A DNA stretch of 64,000 nucleotides, taken from Pseudonocardia terrae. GTDB lineage: Bacteria > Actinomycetota > Actinomycetes > Mycobacteriales > Pseudonocardiaceae. The notes below the pieces were generated by a model. The model made no database searches, was not told the origin of the DNA, and saw nothing but the letters and a program-made list of their open reading frames with translations. Location of the stretch: positions 124,001-188,000 of the forward strand of contig NZ_JAJTTE010000001.1 of NCBI RefSeq assembly GCF_021343995.1, given 5' to 3'. Shown piece by piece: positions 11,926-20,135 of this stretch. The stretch's first letter is position 1. Each line of letters begins with the position of its first letter. A program made the position numbers and the translations under genes.

Positions 11926-12543
11926 GTGCCGGCAGGACCGCCGCCCCGCCGGGGCCGGCTGATGGTGCTCGCGGGACCCTCCGGGGTCGGGAAGAGCAGC
12001 ATCGTCGACCGGCTCCGTTCGGAGCTCCCCGACCTCCACTTCAGCGTCTCCGCGACCACGCGGGCGCCGCGGGAGGGGGAGGTCGAGGGGATCCACTACC
12101 ACTTCGTCGACCCGGCCGAGTTCGACCGGCTGATCGTCGACGGCGAGCTGCTGGAGTGGGCCGAGGTGCACGGTGGCCTGCAGCGCTCCGGGACCCCGCG
12201 CGAGCCCGTCGAGCGCGAGCTCGCCGCCGGACACCCGGTTCTCGTCGAGGTCGACCTGCAGGGCGCCCGCTCGGTCAAGCGGGTCATGCCGGAGTCGGTC
12301 ACGGTGTTCGTCGAGCCGCCCTCCTTCGAGGAGCTGGCCCGGCGGCTCACCGACCGGGGCACCGAGACCCCTGCGGTCCGGGAGCGCCGGCTGCGCACCG
12401 CAATCGAGGAGATGGCGGCGCGTGACGAGTTCGACGTCGTCGTCATCAACGACGAGGTGCAGGCCGTCGTCGACCGGTTGGTAGAGTTGCTGGTCGCACC
12501 TGCGGAGTCCCCGCATTCGTCCGTCTCTGGAGTTTCTGAGTGA
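11926..12543 (+). CDS. gmk: guanylate kinase
   Basis: A 205-residue P-loop kinase that converts GMP to GDP. Walker A is GPSGVGKSS (residues 18-26), followed by the GMP-binding segment [19 protein letters not shown] and the lid region RRLTDRGTE. The GTG at 11926 is preceded by GAGAGGGAG, with only 3-4 bases of spacing; the later ATG at 11962 would begin just before the P-loop strand and is less likely. The stop overlaps rpoZ (GTGA). The pairing of gmk with rpoZ is widespread and links guanine nucleotide supply with RNA polymerase. Confidence 0.96.
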   Translation: MPAGPPPRRGRLMVLAGPSGVGKSSIVDRLRSELPDLHFSVSATTRAPREGEVEGIHYHFVDPAEFDRLIVDGELLEWAEVHGGLQRSGTPREPVERELAAGHPVLVEVDLQGARSVKRVMPESVTVFVEPPSFEELARRLTDRGTETPAVRERRLRTAIEEMAARDEFDVVVINDEVQAVVDRLVELLVAPAESPHSSVSGVSE

Positions 12544-12818
12544 GCATGCCGCTGACCGGCGCGGTCGCCGGTTCCACCCCCGAGGGCATCACCAACCCGC
12601 CGATCGACGACCTGCTCGACAAGGTCAGCTCGAAGTACGCGCTGGTGATCTACGCGGCCAAGCGTGCCCGGCAGATCAACGACTACTACTCCCAGCTCGG
12701 CGAGGGCCTGCTGGAGTACGTCGGCCCGCTGGTCGAGCCGGGTCCCCGCGAGAAGCCGCTGTCGATCGCCATGCGCGAGATCCAGAGCGGCCTGCTCGAG
12801 CACACCGAGGGCGAGTGA
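12540..12818 (+). CDS. rpoZ: DNA-directed RNA polymerase omega subunit
   Basis: A 92-residue omega subunit. It has the conserved [20 protein letters not shown] helix (residues 22-41) and [11 protein letters not shown], which in the family wrap the beta-prime C-terminus and help assemble the enzyme. The C-terminus [14 protein letters not shown] is also typical of actinobacteria. The GTG at 12540 overlaps the gmk stop. An alternative ATG two codons later (12546) cannot be excluded. Confidence 0.95.
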   Translation: MSMPLTGAVAGSTPEGITNPPIDDLLDKVSSKYALVIYAAKRARQINDYYSQLGEGLLEYVGPLVEPGPREKPLSIAMREIQSGLLEHTEGE

Positions 12819-12854
12819 GCCCGGCCGGCTGCGCACCGATGGCGTGAGGACGGC

Positions 12855-14069
12855 ATGACCGCACCGAAGGTCCTGCTCGGCGTGGCCGGCGGCATCGCCG
12901 CCTACAAGAGCGCCGAGCTGCTCCGGCGGCTGACCGAGACCGGCCACTCCGTGCGGGTCGTCCCCACGGGGTCGGCGCTGAACTTCGTCGGCGCCGCCAC
13001 GTTCGAGGCCCTCTCCGGGCAGCCGGTGCACACCGGCGTCTTCTCCGACGTGCCGTCGGTCCAGCACGTGCGCCTGGGCCAGGAGGCCGATCTCGTCGTC
13101 GTCGCCCCCGCCACCGCGGACCTGCTGGCCCGCGCGGTGCAGGGCCGTGCGGACGACCTGCTCACCGGCTCGCTGCTCGTCGCCCGGTGCCCCGTGCTCT
13201 TCGTGCCGGCGATGCACACCGAGATGTGGGAGCACCCGGCCACCCGGGCCAACGTGGCCACCCTGCGCGCGCGGGGCTCGATCGTGATGGAGCCCGCGTC
13301 GGGCCGGCTCACCGGCAAGGACACCGGCCCCGGACGGCTGCCCGATCCCGCCGAGATCGCCGAGCTCGCCCGGCTGCTGCTGGAGCGCGGCGACGCGCTG
13401 CCGCGGGACCTCGAGGGCCGGCGCGTGGTCGTCTCGGCCGGGGGCACCCGCGAGCCGCTCGACCCCGTCCGCTACCTCGGCAACCGGTCCTCGGGCCGGC
13501 AGGGGTACGCCCTGGCGAAGGTCGCGGCGCAGCGCGGTGCGCACGTCACGCTCGTCGCGGGGCACACCGCGGAGCTGGCTGATCCCGCGGCCGTCGAGGT
13601 CGTGAAGGTCGGGTCGGCGCTGGAGATGCGCGAGGCGATGCACGCAGCGGCCAAGGGGGCCGACGCCGTCGTGATGTCCGCCGCGGTCGCCGACTTCCGG
13701 CCCGCGTCGCTCGCCGCCCACAAGATCAAGAAGGACGGGTCCGAGCCCGATCCGCTGCACCTTGCGCTCAACCCGGACATTCTCGCCGAGCTCGTCGCCG
13801 CCCGGGAGCCGAACCAGGTCGTGGTCGGGTTCGCCGCCGAGACCGGCGACGACACCACGGACGTGCTGGAGTACGGGCGCCGCAAGCTTGCGAAGAAGGG
13901 CTGCGACCTGCTGCTGGTGAACTGGGTGGGCGAGGGCGGCGCCTTCGAGAACACCGAGAACCAGGGCTGGCTGCTGGGCGCGGACGGCGGCGAGACGCAG
14001 ATCCCGAACGGCTCCAAGGCGTTGCTGGCCTCGCGCCTGTGGGACGCGGTGGCGTCCCGGCTGGCCTGA
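12855..14069 (+). CDS. coaBC: phosphopantothenoylcysteine decarboxylase / phosphopantothenate-cysteine ligase
   Basis: A 404-residue bifunctional enzyme that joins cysteine to 4'-phosphopantothenate using CTP, then decarboxylates the product to 4'-phosphopantetheine. The N-terminal FMN-dependent CoaC domain (about 1-185) starts with VLLGVAGGIAAYKS and holds VPAMHTEMW, the PxMNxxMW-type substrate motif with His in place of Asn. The C-terminal CoaB domain (about 190-400) has SAGGTREPLDPVRYLGNRSS and KIKK, the family's CTP and catalytic region. The ATG at 12855 follows a GAGGAC sequence. A strong hairpin terminates the unit 33 bases after the stop. Confidence 0.96.
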   Translation: MTAPKVLLGVAGGIAAYKSAELLRRLTETGHSVRVVPTGSALNFVGAATFEALSGQPVHTGVFSDVPSVQHVRLGQEADLVVVAPATADLLARAVQGRADDLLTGSLLVARCPVLFVPAMHTEMWEHPATRANVATLRARGSIVMEPASGRLTGKDTGPGRLPDPAEIAELARLLLERGDALPRDLEGRRVVVSAGGTREPLDPVRYLGNRSSGRQGYALAKVAAQRGAHVTLVAGHTAELADPAAVEVVKVGSALEMREAMHAAAKGADAVVMSAAVADFRPASLAAHKIKKDGSEPDPLHLALNPDILAELVAAREPNQVVVGFAAETGDDTTDVLEYGRRKLAKKGCDLLLVNWVGEGGAFENTENQGWLLGADGGETQIPNGSKALLASRLWDAVASRLA

Positions 14070-14102
14070 AGCCCGCGCCGGCCGGGACAGAACCGAGAAC
14101 GC

Positions 14103-14135
14103 ACGAGGGGCGGTCCCGCCGGGACCGCCCCTCGT
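14103..14135. terminator. bidirectional terminator, coaBC / SH3-like gene
   Basis: A perfect 15-bp stem (ACGAGGGGCGGTCCC with GGGACCGCCCCTCGT) and a 3-base loop lie between convergent genes. The end is slightly T-rich (TCTCGT). Confidence 0.8.
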
Positions 14136-14168
14136 CTCGTGTGCGGGTCGCCCGCGCCTCAGGTCAGC

Positions 14169-14684
14169 TCAGCGGCCGAGCAGGCCGCCCACGCCGCCGC
14201 TGCGGGCCGGCGTCTCCGCCGGGGCGTTCTGGTCGGCGTTCGCGCCATCGGCGCCCTCGGCCGGGGTGGCGTTCTCCGGCGAGTCCGTACCGGAGGCCGA
14301 CGGGGCGGCGGTGGTCGCCGGGGTGCTGCCGTTCTGGCCGCCGCGCGTGACGCCGGCGTCGCTCGGGGTCCCGGTGCCGGAACCGGAGGCGGCGCCGTTC
14401 GTCTTCACGTAGTCCTTGACGGCCCAGCCGTCGAGGTTCTCCAGCTTGACGAAGCCGTTGCGGGTCTCGCCGACCTGCACCGTGGTGCCGCGGTCGCACA
14501 CGGCGACGATGGCGGCGTCCGCCCGCGGCTCCTCGCGGACGTTGACGTTGTCGGTGCACGTGCCCGCGGTCGCGGCGGACGCGGTGCCGGCCAGCACGGC
14601 CATGAGCCCGGCCGCGCCGACGGCGAGCAACCCGCCGACCGCCGCAGCGGCGCGGCCCGGTCGCTGCAGTCCAGTCACCTTCAT
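14169..14684 (-). CDS. secreted SH3-like domain protein
   Basis: A 171-residue exported protein. Residues 1-38 form a signal peptide: basic start (MKVTGLQRPGR), hydrophobic core and an Ala-x-Ala site before ATAGTCTD. Residues about 42-94 resemble a bacterial SH3b domain (NVNVREEPRADAAIVAV, GTTVQVGETRNGFVKLENL, WAVKDYV) with two Cys that could form a disulfide. The rest is a Ser/Thr/Pro/Gly-rich tail of low complexity. SH3b domains usually bind peptidoglycan or peptides, so a cell-wall role is plausible, but no catalytic domain is present. It is divergent from metK. An RBS-like GGAGG lies 5-9 bases before the ATG. Confidence 0.75.
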   Translation of the reverse strand: MKVTGLQRPGRAAAAVGGLLAVGAAGLMAVLAGTASAATAGTCTDNVNVREEPRADAAIVAVCDRGTTVQVGETRNGFVKLENLDGWAVKDYVKTNGAASGSGTGTPSDAGVTRGGQNGSTPATTAAPSASGTDSPENATPAEGADGANADQNAPAETPARSGGVGGLLGR

Positions 14685-15020
14685 GGGGAGGAACCTCCGA
14701 GAGTCGTCGACCGCGACCCGGATGTGGGGCGACGCGGGGGCGTCGGCCGGGGCGCGGCTGCGGTGTCACCGAGCCCAACGACGCCGCCCGTTACCGATTC
14801 GGGACCCCGCTCGGGGTCCACCCGAAAGGGTGGTGGACGGGGCGCTCGCGACACGGTCCGTCACGCACTGTGATCGGTCGTGGTCTCCTCACCTGCGTAG
14901 GCCCGCGGTCGACTACCCTGCCGTCCGACAGCATCCAGCGATCTGCACCCCGCCCCGCCGCACGACGCGGTGGAGCCGGCAACGAGGCCAGGGGCGCGAC
15001 GACCTCGGCAGGAGTGGCGC
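14685..15020. other. divergent intergenic region before metK
   Basis: No gene is seen. Two adjacent hairpins stand out: GGACCCCG-CT-CGGGGTCC (14802-14819) and CCACCC-GAAA-GGGTGG (14818-14833), the latter with a GNRA-type tetraloop. The metK -10 is at 14914, giving a leader of about 95 nt. In the leader, CGAGG and CCTCG can pair just before the ribosome binding site. I could not match the leader to any known SAM riboswitch class. Confidence 0.4.
14914..14919 (+). promoter_or_regulatory. candidate -10 box of metK
   Basis: TACCCT fits TANNNT and lies about 100 bases before the metK start codon. Confidence 0.45.
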
Positions 15021-16223
15021 GTGGCGAACGTGGGCCGTCGGCTCTTCACCAGCGAGTCGGTGACCGAGGGTCACCCGGACAAGATGTGCGACGCGATCAG
15101 CGACACGATCCTCGACGCGCTGCTCGCACAGGACCCGCGCAGCCGCGTCGCGGTCGAGACCCTCGTGACCACCGGGCAGGTGCACGTCGCCGGCGAGGTC
15201 ACCACCAGCGCCTACGCCGACATCCCCGGCCTGGTCCGGGAGAAGATCCTCGAGATCGGCTACGACTCGTCGTCGAAGGGTTTCGACGGCAACTCGTGCG
15301 GCGTCAACGTGGCGATCGGCGCGCAGTCGCCGGACATCGCCCAGGGCGTCGACACGGCGTACGAGAGCCGCGTCGAGTCGAGCGAGGACGAGATCGCCCG
15401 TCAGGGTGCCGGTGACCAGGGCCTGATGTTCGGGTACGCGAACACCGACACGGACGAGCTGATGCCGCTGCCGATCGCGCTCGCGCACCGGCTCTCCCGG
15501 CGGCTCACCGAGGTCCGCAAGTCCGGCGTGCTGCCCTACCTGCGCCCGGACGGCAAGACCCAGGTCACCATCGAGTACGACGGCGACAAGCCGGTCCGCG
15601 TCGACACGGTCGTGCTCTCCACGCAGCACGCGGAGGACATCGACCTCGACGGCATGCTCGCGCCCGACGTGCTGGACAAGATCGTCACTCCCGAGATCGG
15701 CGACCTCGGGCTGGACACCTCGAACGTCCGGCTGCTGGTCAACCCGACCGGCCGGTTCGTGATCGGCGGCCCGATGGGCGACGCCGGGCTCACCGGCCGC
15801 AAGATCATCGTCGACACCTACGGCGGGTTCGCCCGGCACGGCGGCGGCGCCTTCTCGGGGAAGGACCCGTCGAAGGTCGACCGCTCCGCCGCGTACGCCA
15901 TGCGCTGGGTGGCGAAGAACGTCGTCGCCGCCGGGCTGGCCGAGCGCATCGAGGTGCAGGTCGCGTACGCGATCGGCAAGGCCGCGCCCGTGGGCCTGTT
16001 CGTCGAGACCTTCGGCACCGCGCGCGTCGACCCGGCCCGGATCGAGTCGGCCATCACGGAGGTGTTCGACCTGCGCCCGGCCGCGATCGTGCGCGACCTC
16101 GACCTGCTGCGCCCGATCTACGCGCAGACAGCGGCCTACGGCCACTTCGGCCGCCGCGACATCGCGCTGCCGTGGGAGGACACCTCGCGCGCCGAGGCGC
16201 TCAAGTCCCTCGCGGGCGCCTGA
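15021..16223 (+). CDS. metK: S-adenosylmethionine synthetase
   Basis: A 400-residue enzyme that makes SAM from methionine and ATP, releasing phosphate and diphosphate. The signatures are visible: [10 protein letters not shown] near the N-terminus (ATP and metal binding), [12 protein letters not shown] at about residue 129, and the P-loop-like [16 protein letters not shown] in the second half. The GTG at 15021 gives [14 protein letters not shown] and has GGAG 6 bases upstream. An in-frame GTG at 14970 would add an unrelated Arg-rich stretch. priA follows closely. Confidence 0.96.
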   Translation: MANVGRRLFTSESVTEGHPDKMCDAISDTILDALLAQDPRSRVAVETLVTTGQVHVAGEVTTSAYADIPGLVREKILEIGYDSSSKGFDGNSCGVNVAIGAQSPDIAQGVDTAYESRVESSEDEIARQGAGDQGLMFGYANTDTDELMPLPIALAHRLSRRLTEVRKSGVLPYLRPDGKTQVTIEYDGDKPVRVDTVVLSTQHAEDIDLDGMLAPDVLDKIVTPEIGDLGLDTSNVRLLVNPTGRFVIGGPMGDAGLTGRKIIVDTYGGFARHGGGAFSGKDPSKVDRSAAYAMRWVAKNVVAAGLAERIEVQVAYAIGKAAPVGLFVETFGTARVDPARIESAITEVFDLRPAAIVRDLDLLRPIYAQTAAYGHFGRRDIALPWEDTSRAEALKSLAGA

Positions 16224-16279
16224 GTCCCGGCTTGGCCGCACGCAGCGCGCGGACGCGCGGGGAGTGGACCGCGGCGCCC

Positions 16280-18286
16280 GTGCAGCCGGTCGCGCGGGTG
16301 GCCGTCGACATGCCGCTGCCGCACCTGGACCGCCCGTTCGACTACCGCGTGCCCACACACCTCGACGAGCAGGCCCGACCCGGCGTCCGGGTGCGGGTGC
16401 GGTTCGCCGGGCGGCTGGTCGACGGGTTCCTGCTCGAGCGGGCCGAGGAGTCCGGGCACACCGGGCGGCTGGCGTGGGTCGACAAGGTCGTCTCGCCGGA
16501 GCCCGTGCTCGCCCCGGAGGTCGCGGCCCTGTGCCGGACGGTCGCCGACCGGTACGCCGGCGTGTTCGCCGACGTCGTGCGGATGGCGGTGCCGCCGCGG
16601 CACGCCCGCGTGGAGGCGGAGACCCCGCGCGAGCGGGAGCTGCCGCCCGTCGAGGCCCCCGACCCGACCGGATGGGCGCGCTACCAGCACGGCGCGGCCT
16701 ACCTCGACGCGCTCGCCGGGGGCCGTGCCGCGCACGCCGTGTGGCAGGCCCTGCCGGGCGAGCCCTGGACCGCGCGGTTCGCCGAGGCTGCCGCGGCGAC
16801 CGTCGCCGCCGGCCGCGGCGCGCTCCTCGTGGTCCCCGACCAGCGGGACGTCGAGGCCGCCCGCGCCGCCCTGACCGGACGCCTGGGGGCCGACGCGGTG
16901 GTCGCGCTGACGGCCGAGCTGGGACCGGCGGAGCGGTACCGGCGCTGGCTCGCCGTGCGCCGCGGGGCCGTGCGGGCGGTCGTCGGGACCCGGTCGGCGG
17001 CCTTCGCACCCGTGGAGAAGCTGGGGCTGCTCGCCGTGTGGGACGACGGCGACGACAGCCACGCCGAGCCGCGCGCGCCGTACCCGCAGGTCCGCGACGT
17101 GCTGGTGGCGCGGGCCCATGCCGCGGGCGCCGCGCTCCTGGTGGGCGGATTCAGCCGCACCGCCGAGGCGCAGCTGCTGGTCGAGTCCCGGTGGGCGAGC
17201 CCGATCGTCGCCGACCGCGCCACCGTGCGCGCGGCCGCACCCCGGGTGACCGCGATCGGGGAGACCGACACCCAGCTCGCCCGCGACCCCGACGCGCGCG
17301 CGGCCCGTGTGCCCGCCGTCGCGTTCGAGGCCGCCCGGCAGGCGCTCGGCGCGGGCCGGCCGGTGCTCGTCCAGGTGCCGCGCGCCGGCTACCTGCCGTG
17401 GCTGTCCTGCGCGCACTGCCGGGAGCCCGCCCGCTGCCGGCACTGCGCCGGCCCGCTGGGCCTGCCCCGCGGCGGCACCGACGCCGATCCCGGGCTGCCC
17501 ACCTGCCGGTGGTGCGGGCGGGCCGAGCCGGCGTTCCGGTGCGGCGGCTGCGGGTCGCGGCGGCTGCGCGCGGGCGTCGTCGGGTCGCGGCGGACCGCGG
17601 AGGAGCTCGGCCGGGCGTTCCCGGGGGTGTCCGTGCGGACCTCCGGGGGCGGGGCGCCGGTACTGGCCTCGGTGCCGGACGAGCCCGAGATCGTCGTCGC
17701 GACGCCCGGGGCGGAGCCCGCCGTCGAGGGGACGCCGGCCGGCTACGGTGCGGCCCTGCTGCTCGACGGCTGGGCGACGCTCTCCCGTGCCGACCTCCGG
17801 GTGGCCGAGGAGGCGCTGCGCCGCTGGCTCGCGGCCGCGGCGCTGGTCCGGCCGCACGCCGAGGGCGGACGCGTGATCGTCGTCGCCGAGTCCGCGATCC
17901 CGGTGGTGCAGGCGCTCGTGCGCTGGGACCCGGCCGGGTTCGCCGCCGAGGAGCTCGCCTCGCGCGCCGAGGTCGGGTTCCCGCCGGCCGTGCGGATGGC
18001 GGCGGTCGAGGGCACCCCGGGCGCGGTGGCCGACGTCGTCGACGCCGTCCTCACCGCCGCGCGGGACGGGGGACCGGAGGTCGAGGTCCTCGGCCCGGTC
18101 GAGATCGACGCCCCGCCCGAGCCCGGGGAGACCGCGGGCGAGGTGCGGGAGCGAGCGCTGCTGCGGGTGCCGCGGGCGCAGGGCCGCGCGCTGGCCCGGC
18201 ACCTGCACGCCGCGCAGGCCGCCCGCAGCACGCGCAAGGCGCCCGACGCGGTCCGCGTGCGGCTGGACCCGGCCGAGATCGGCTGA
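16280..18286 (+). CDS. priA: PriA-like primosomal protein N', actinobacterial helicase-less form
   Basis: About 668 residues. The N-terminal 3'-DNA-binding domain (VAVDMPLPHLDRPFDYRVP) and the paired CxxC zinc cluster (CAHC, CRHC, CRWC, CGGC at about residues 378-427) match PriA. The helicase core does not: where Walker A should be the sequence reads AATVAAGRGALLVVPDQ, and the DEAH box is replaced by AVWDDGDDSH. Loss of helicase motifs is a known trait of actinobacterial PriA, so a restart or scaffold role without ATPase is likely. The start is uncertain: GTG 16280 has GGGGAG 15 bases upstream, while TTG 16232 and GTG 16298 are alternatives. Confidence 0.88.
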   Translation: MQPVARVAVDMPLPHLDRPFDYRVPTHLDEQARPGVRVRVRFAGRLVDGFLLERAEESGHTGRLAWVDKVVSPEPVLAPEVAALCRTVADRYAGVFADVVRMAVPPRHARVEAETPRERELPPVEAPDPTGWARYQHGAAYLDALAGGRAAHAVWQALPGEPWTARFAEAAAATVAAGRGALLVVPDQRDVEAARAALTGRLGADAVVALTAELGPAERYRRWLAVRRGAVRAVVGTRSAAFAPVEKLGLLAVWDDGDDSHAEPRAPYPQVRDVLVARAHAAGAALLVGGFSRTAEAQLLVESRWASPIVADRATVRAAAPRVTAIGETDTQLARDPDARAARVPAVAFEAARQALGAGRPVLVQVPRAGYLPWLSCAHCREPARCRHCAGPLGLPRGGTDADPGLPTCRWCGRAEPAFRCGGCGSRRLRAGVVGSRRTAEELGRAFPGVSVRTSGGGAPVLASVPDEPEIVVATPGAEPAVEGTPAGYGAALLLDGWATLSRADLRVAEEALRRWLAAAALVRPHAEGGRVIVVAESAIPVVQALVRWDPAGFAAEELASRAEVGFPPAVRMAAVEGTPGAVADVVDAVLTAARDGGPEVEVLGPVEIDAPPEPGETAGEVRERALLRVPRAQGRALARHLHAAQAARSTRKAPDAVRVRLDPAEIG

Positions 18287-18332
18287 GACCGGGGGCGCAC
18301 CGGCGGGCGGCCGGACGGCCCGCCGCCGGGTG

Positions 18333-18452
18333 ACCGGGCGGACCACCGCCGCCGCGACCGGGCGGCCCGCCGCCGCCATGGCCGGGCGGCCCGCCGCCGC
18401 CATGGCCGGGCGGCCCGCCGCCGCCATGACCGGGCGGCCCGCCGCCGGGTGG
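18333..18452. repeat. 24-bp tandem repeat, five units, between priA and def
   Basis: Units start at 18333, 18357, 18381, 18405 and 18429. The core is GGGCGGCCCGCCGCCGCCATG with a variable first triplet; the third and fourth units are identical. The array fills most of the 200-base gap before def. Read on the minus strand it would encode Gly-Gly-Pro-Pro-Gly-His repeats, but that frame lies antisense to priA and shows no start or domain. Confidence 0.85.
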
Positions 18453-18487
18453 CACAATCGAGGGCGATCCCGATCGTTTGGAGTTCC

Positions 18488-19036
18488 GTGTCCGTTCAGC
18501 CCGTCCGCCTGTTCGGCGACCCGGTGCTGCGCACCCCCGCCGCACCCGTCACCACGTTCGACGCGGAGCTGCGCAAGCTCGTCGCCGACCTCACCGACAC
18601 CATGCACGAGGAGGGCGGCGCCGGCCTGGCCGCGCCCCAGATCGGCGTCGGGCTGCGCGTGTTCACCTTCGAGGTCGACGGCGTGGCCGGGCACATGGTC
18701 AACCCGACCTGGAACGCGGTCGACGGCGAGGAGCAGGTCGGCCCGGAGGGCTGCCTGTCCATCCCCGGGCTCGGCTGGGACTGCCGGCGGGCGCTGAACG
18801 TGGTCGCGGCCGGGTGGAACATGCACGGTGAGCCGATCACGGTCGAGGGCACGGCCAAGCTGGCGCGGGCCATCCAGCACGAGACCGACCACCTGGAGGG
18901 CGTGCTGTTCGTCGACCGGCTCGACCCGGAGACCCGCAAGCTCGCGATGTCCGAGATCCGGGCGGCGGAGTGGTTCGGCCGCCCCGAGCCTATCGTGAAG
19001 GTCAGCCCGCACCCGATGTTCGGGAAAGCCCGTTGA
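18488..19036 (+). CDS. def: peptide deformylase
   Basis: A 182-residue metalloenzyme that removes the N-formyl group from nascent proteins. All three family motifs are present: [10 protein letters not shown] (about 43-52), EGCLSIPG with the metal-binding Cys, and QHETDHLEG, which carries the two His ligands and the catalytic Glu. The GTG at 18488 has TTGGAG about 5 bases upstream. The stop overlaps fmt through TTGA, so the enzyme that adds the formyl group and the one that removes it are coupled. Confidence 0.96.
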   Translation: MSVQPVRLFGDPVLRTPAAPVTTFDAELRKLVADLTDTMHEEGGAGLAAPQIGVGLRVFTFEVDGVAGHMVNPTWNAVDGEEQVGPEGCLSIPGLGWDCRRALNVVAAGWNMHGEPITVEGTAKLARAIQHETDHLEGVLFVDRLDPETRKLAMSEIRAAEWFGRPEPIVKVSPHPMFGKAR

Positions 19037-19965
19037 GGCTGCTCTTCGCGGGCACCCCGGAGCCGGCCGTGCCGTCGTTGCGGGCCCTGCTCGACTCGCC
19101 GCGGCACGAGGTCGTCGGGGTGCTGACCCGGCCCGACGCCCCCGCGGGGCGCGGCCGCCGGCTCGTCCGCTCGCCCGTCGGGGCGCTGGCCGACGAGGCC
19201 GGGCTCCCCGTGCTCACCCCGGCGAAGCCGCGCGACCCGGAGTTCCTCGACGCCCTCCGGGAGCTGGCGCCGGACTGCGTCCCGGTCGTCGCGTACGGGG
19301 CGCTGGTCCCGCGGGTGGCCCTCGACGTCCCGGCCCACGGCTGGATCAACCTGCACTTCTCGCTGCTCCCGGCCTGGCGCGGCGCCGCCCCGGTGCAGGC
19401 CGCGGTCAGGCACGGCGACGAGATCACCGGGGCCACCACGTTCCTGCTGGAGGAGGGCCTGGACACCGGCCCGACCTACGGCGTGGTCACCGAGGCGATC
19501 GGCGAGCGGGACACCTCGGGCGACCTGCTAAGTCGGCTCGCCCGCTCGGGCGCCGACCTGCTCGTCGCGACCATGGACGGCATCGAGGACGGCACCCTGT
19601 GCGCGGTGCCGCAGCCCGCGGAGGGCGTCTCGCACGCGCCGAAGGTCACGGTGGCCGACGCGCGGGTCGACTGGGCGGCGCCGGCGGTGCCGCTCGACCG
19701 GCTGATCCGGTCGACCACGCCCGAGCCCGGTGCCTGGACGGAGTTCCGGGGGCAGCGGCTGGGCCTGGGCCCGGTCACGCCGGTACGGACCGGCGAGGTC
19801 GAGCTCAAGCCGGGCGAGCTGCGCGCGGAGAAGAAGCGCGTGCTGGTGGGCACCGCCACGGTGCCGGTGCGGCTGGGTGAGGTACGCCCGGTGGGCAAGA
19901 AGGCGATGCCGGCGGCGGACTGGGCCCGCGGGGTGCGGATCACGGAGTCCGAGACGCTCGGGTGA
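19033..19965 (+). CDS. fmt: methionyl-tRNA formyltransferase
   Basis: A 310-residue enzyme that formylates initiator Met-tRNA from 10-formyl-tetrahydrofolate. The formyltransferase domain (1-about 200) has [14 protein letters not shown] at the start and [18 protein letters not shown] holding the catalytic Asn and His; the family Asp is in LDTGPTY. The C-terminal OB-like domain binds tRNA. The TTG start at 19033 is unusual but fixed by the overlap with def and by the conserved N-terminus (RLLFAGTPE) immediately after it. Confidence 0.95.
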   Translation: MRLLFAGTPEPAVPSLRALLDSPRHEVVGVLTRPDAPAGRGRRLVRSPVGALADEAGLPVLTPAKPRDPEFLDALRELAPDCVPVVAYGALVPRVALDVPAHGWINLHFSLLPAWRGAAPVQAAVRHGDEITGATTFLLEEGLDTGPTYGVVTEAIGERDTSGDLLSRLARSGADLLVATMDGIEDGTLCAVPQPAEGVSHAPKVTVADARVDWAAPAVPLDRLIRSTTPEPGAWTEFRGQRLGLGPVTPVRTGEVELKPGELRAEKKRVLVGTATVPVRLGEVRPVGKKAMPAADWARGVRITESETLG

Positions 19966-20135
19966 GCCCGGCGCCGGCGGCACGGTCACGCGATGGCGAC
20001 CGGTGCGGTGACGTCCGGGGGAGCGTCCCGTCGGGTCGGGCACGACGGACCGGCTGACCGGACGGCCCGGGGGACGAGGGCCGGGGGCGGACCTGGGACC
20101 ATGGGGCGGACGTGCTGGACGAGCGAGGAGTGTGC

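Noticed and set aside
14940..15020. CCGGCAAC word in the metK leader as a SAM-IV riboswitch
   Set aside because: The other conserved parts of SAM-IV that I remember are not present in the expected order.
18051..18545. Minus-strand ORF with Gly-Gly-Pro-Pro-Gly-His repeats across the priA-def gap
   Set aside because: Most of it is antisense to priA and its repeats come only from the 24-bp DNA array; there is no good start or domain.
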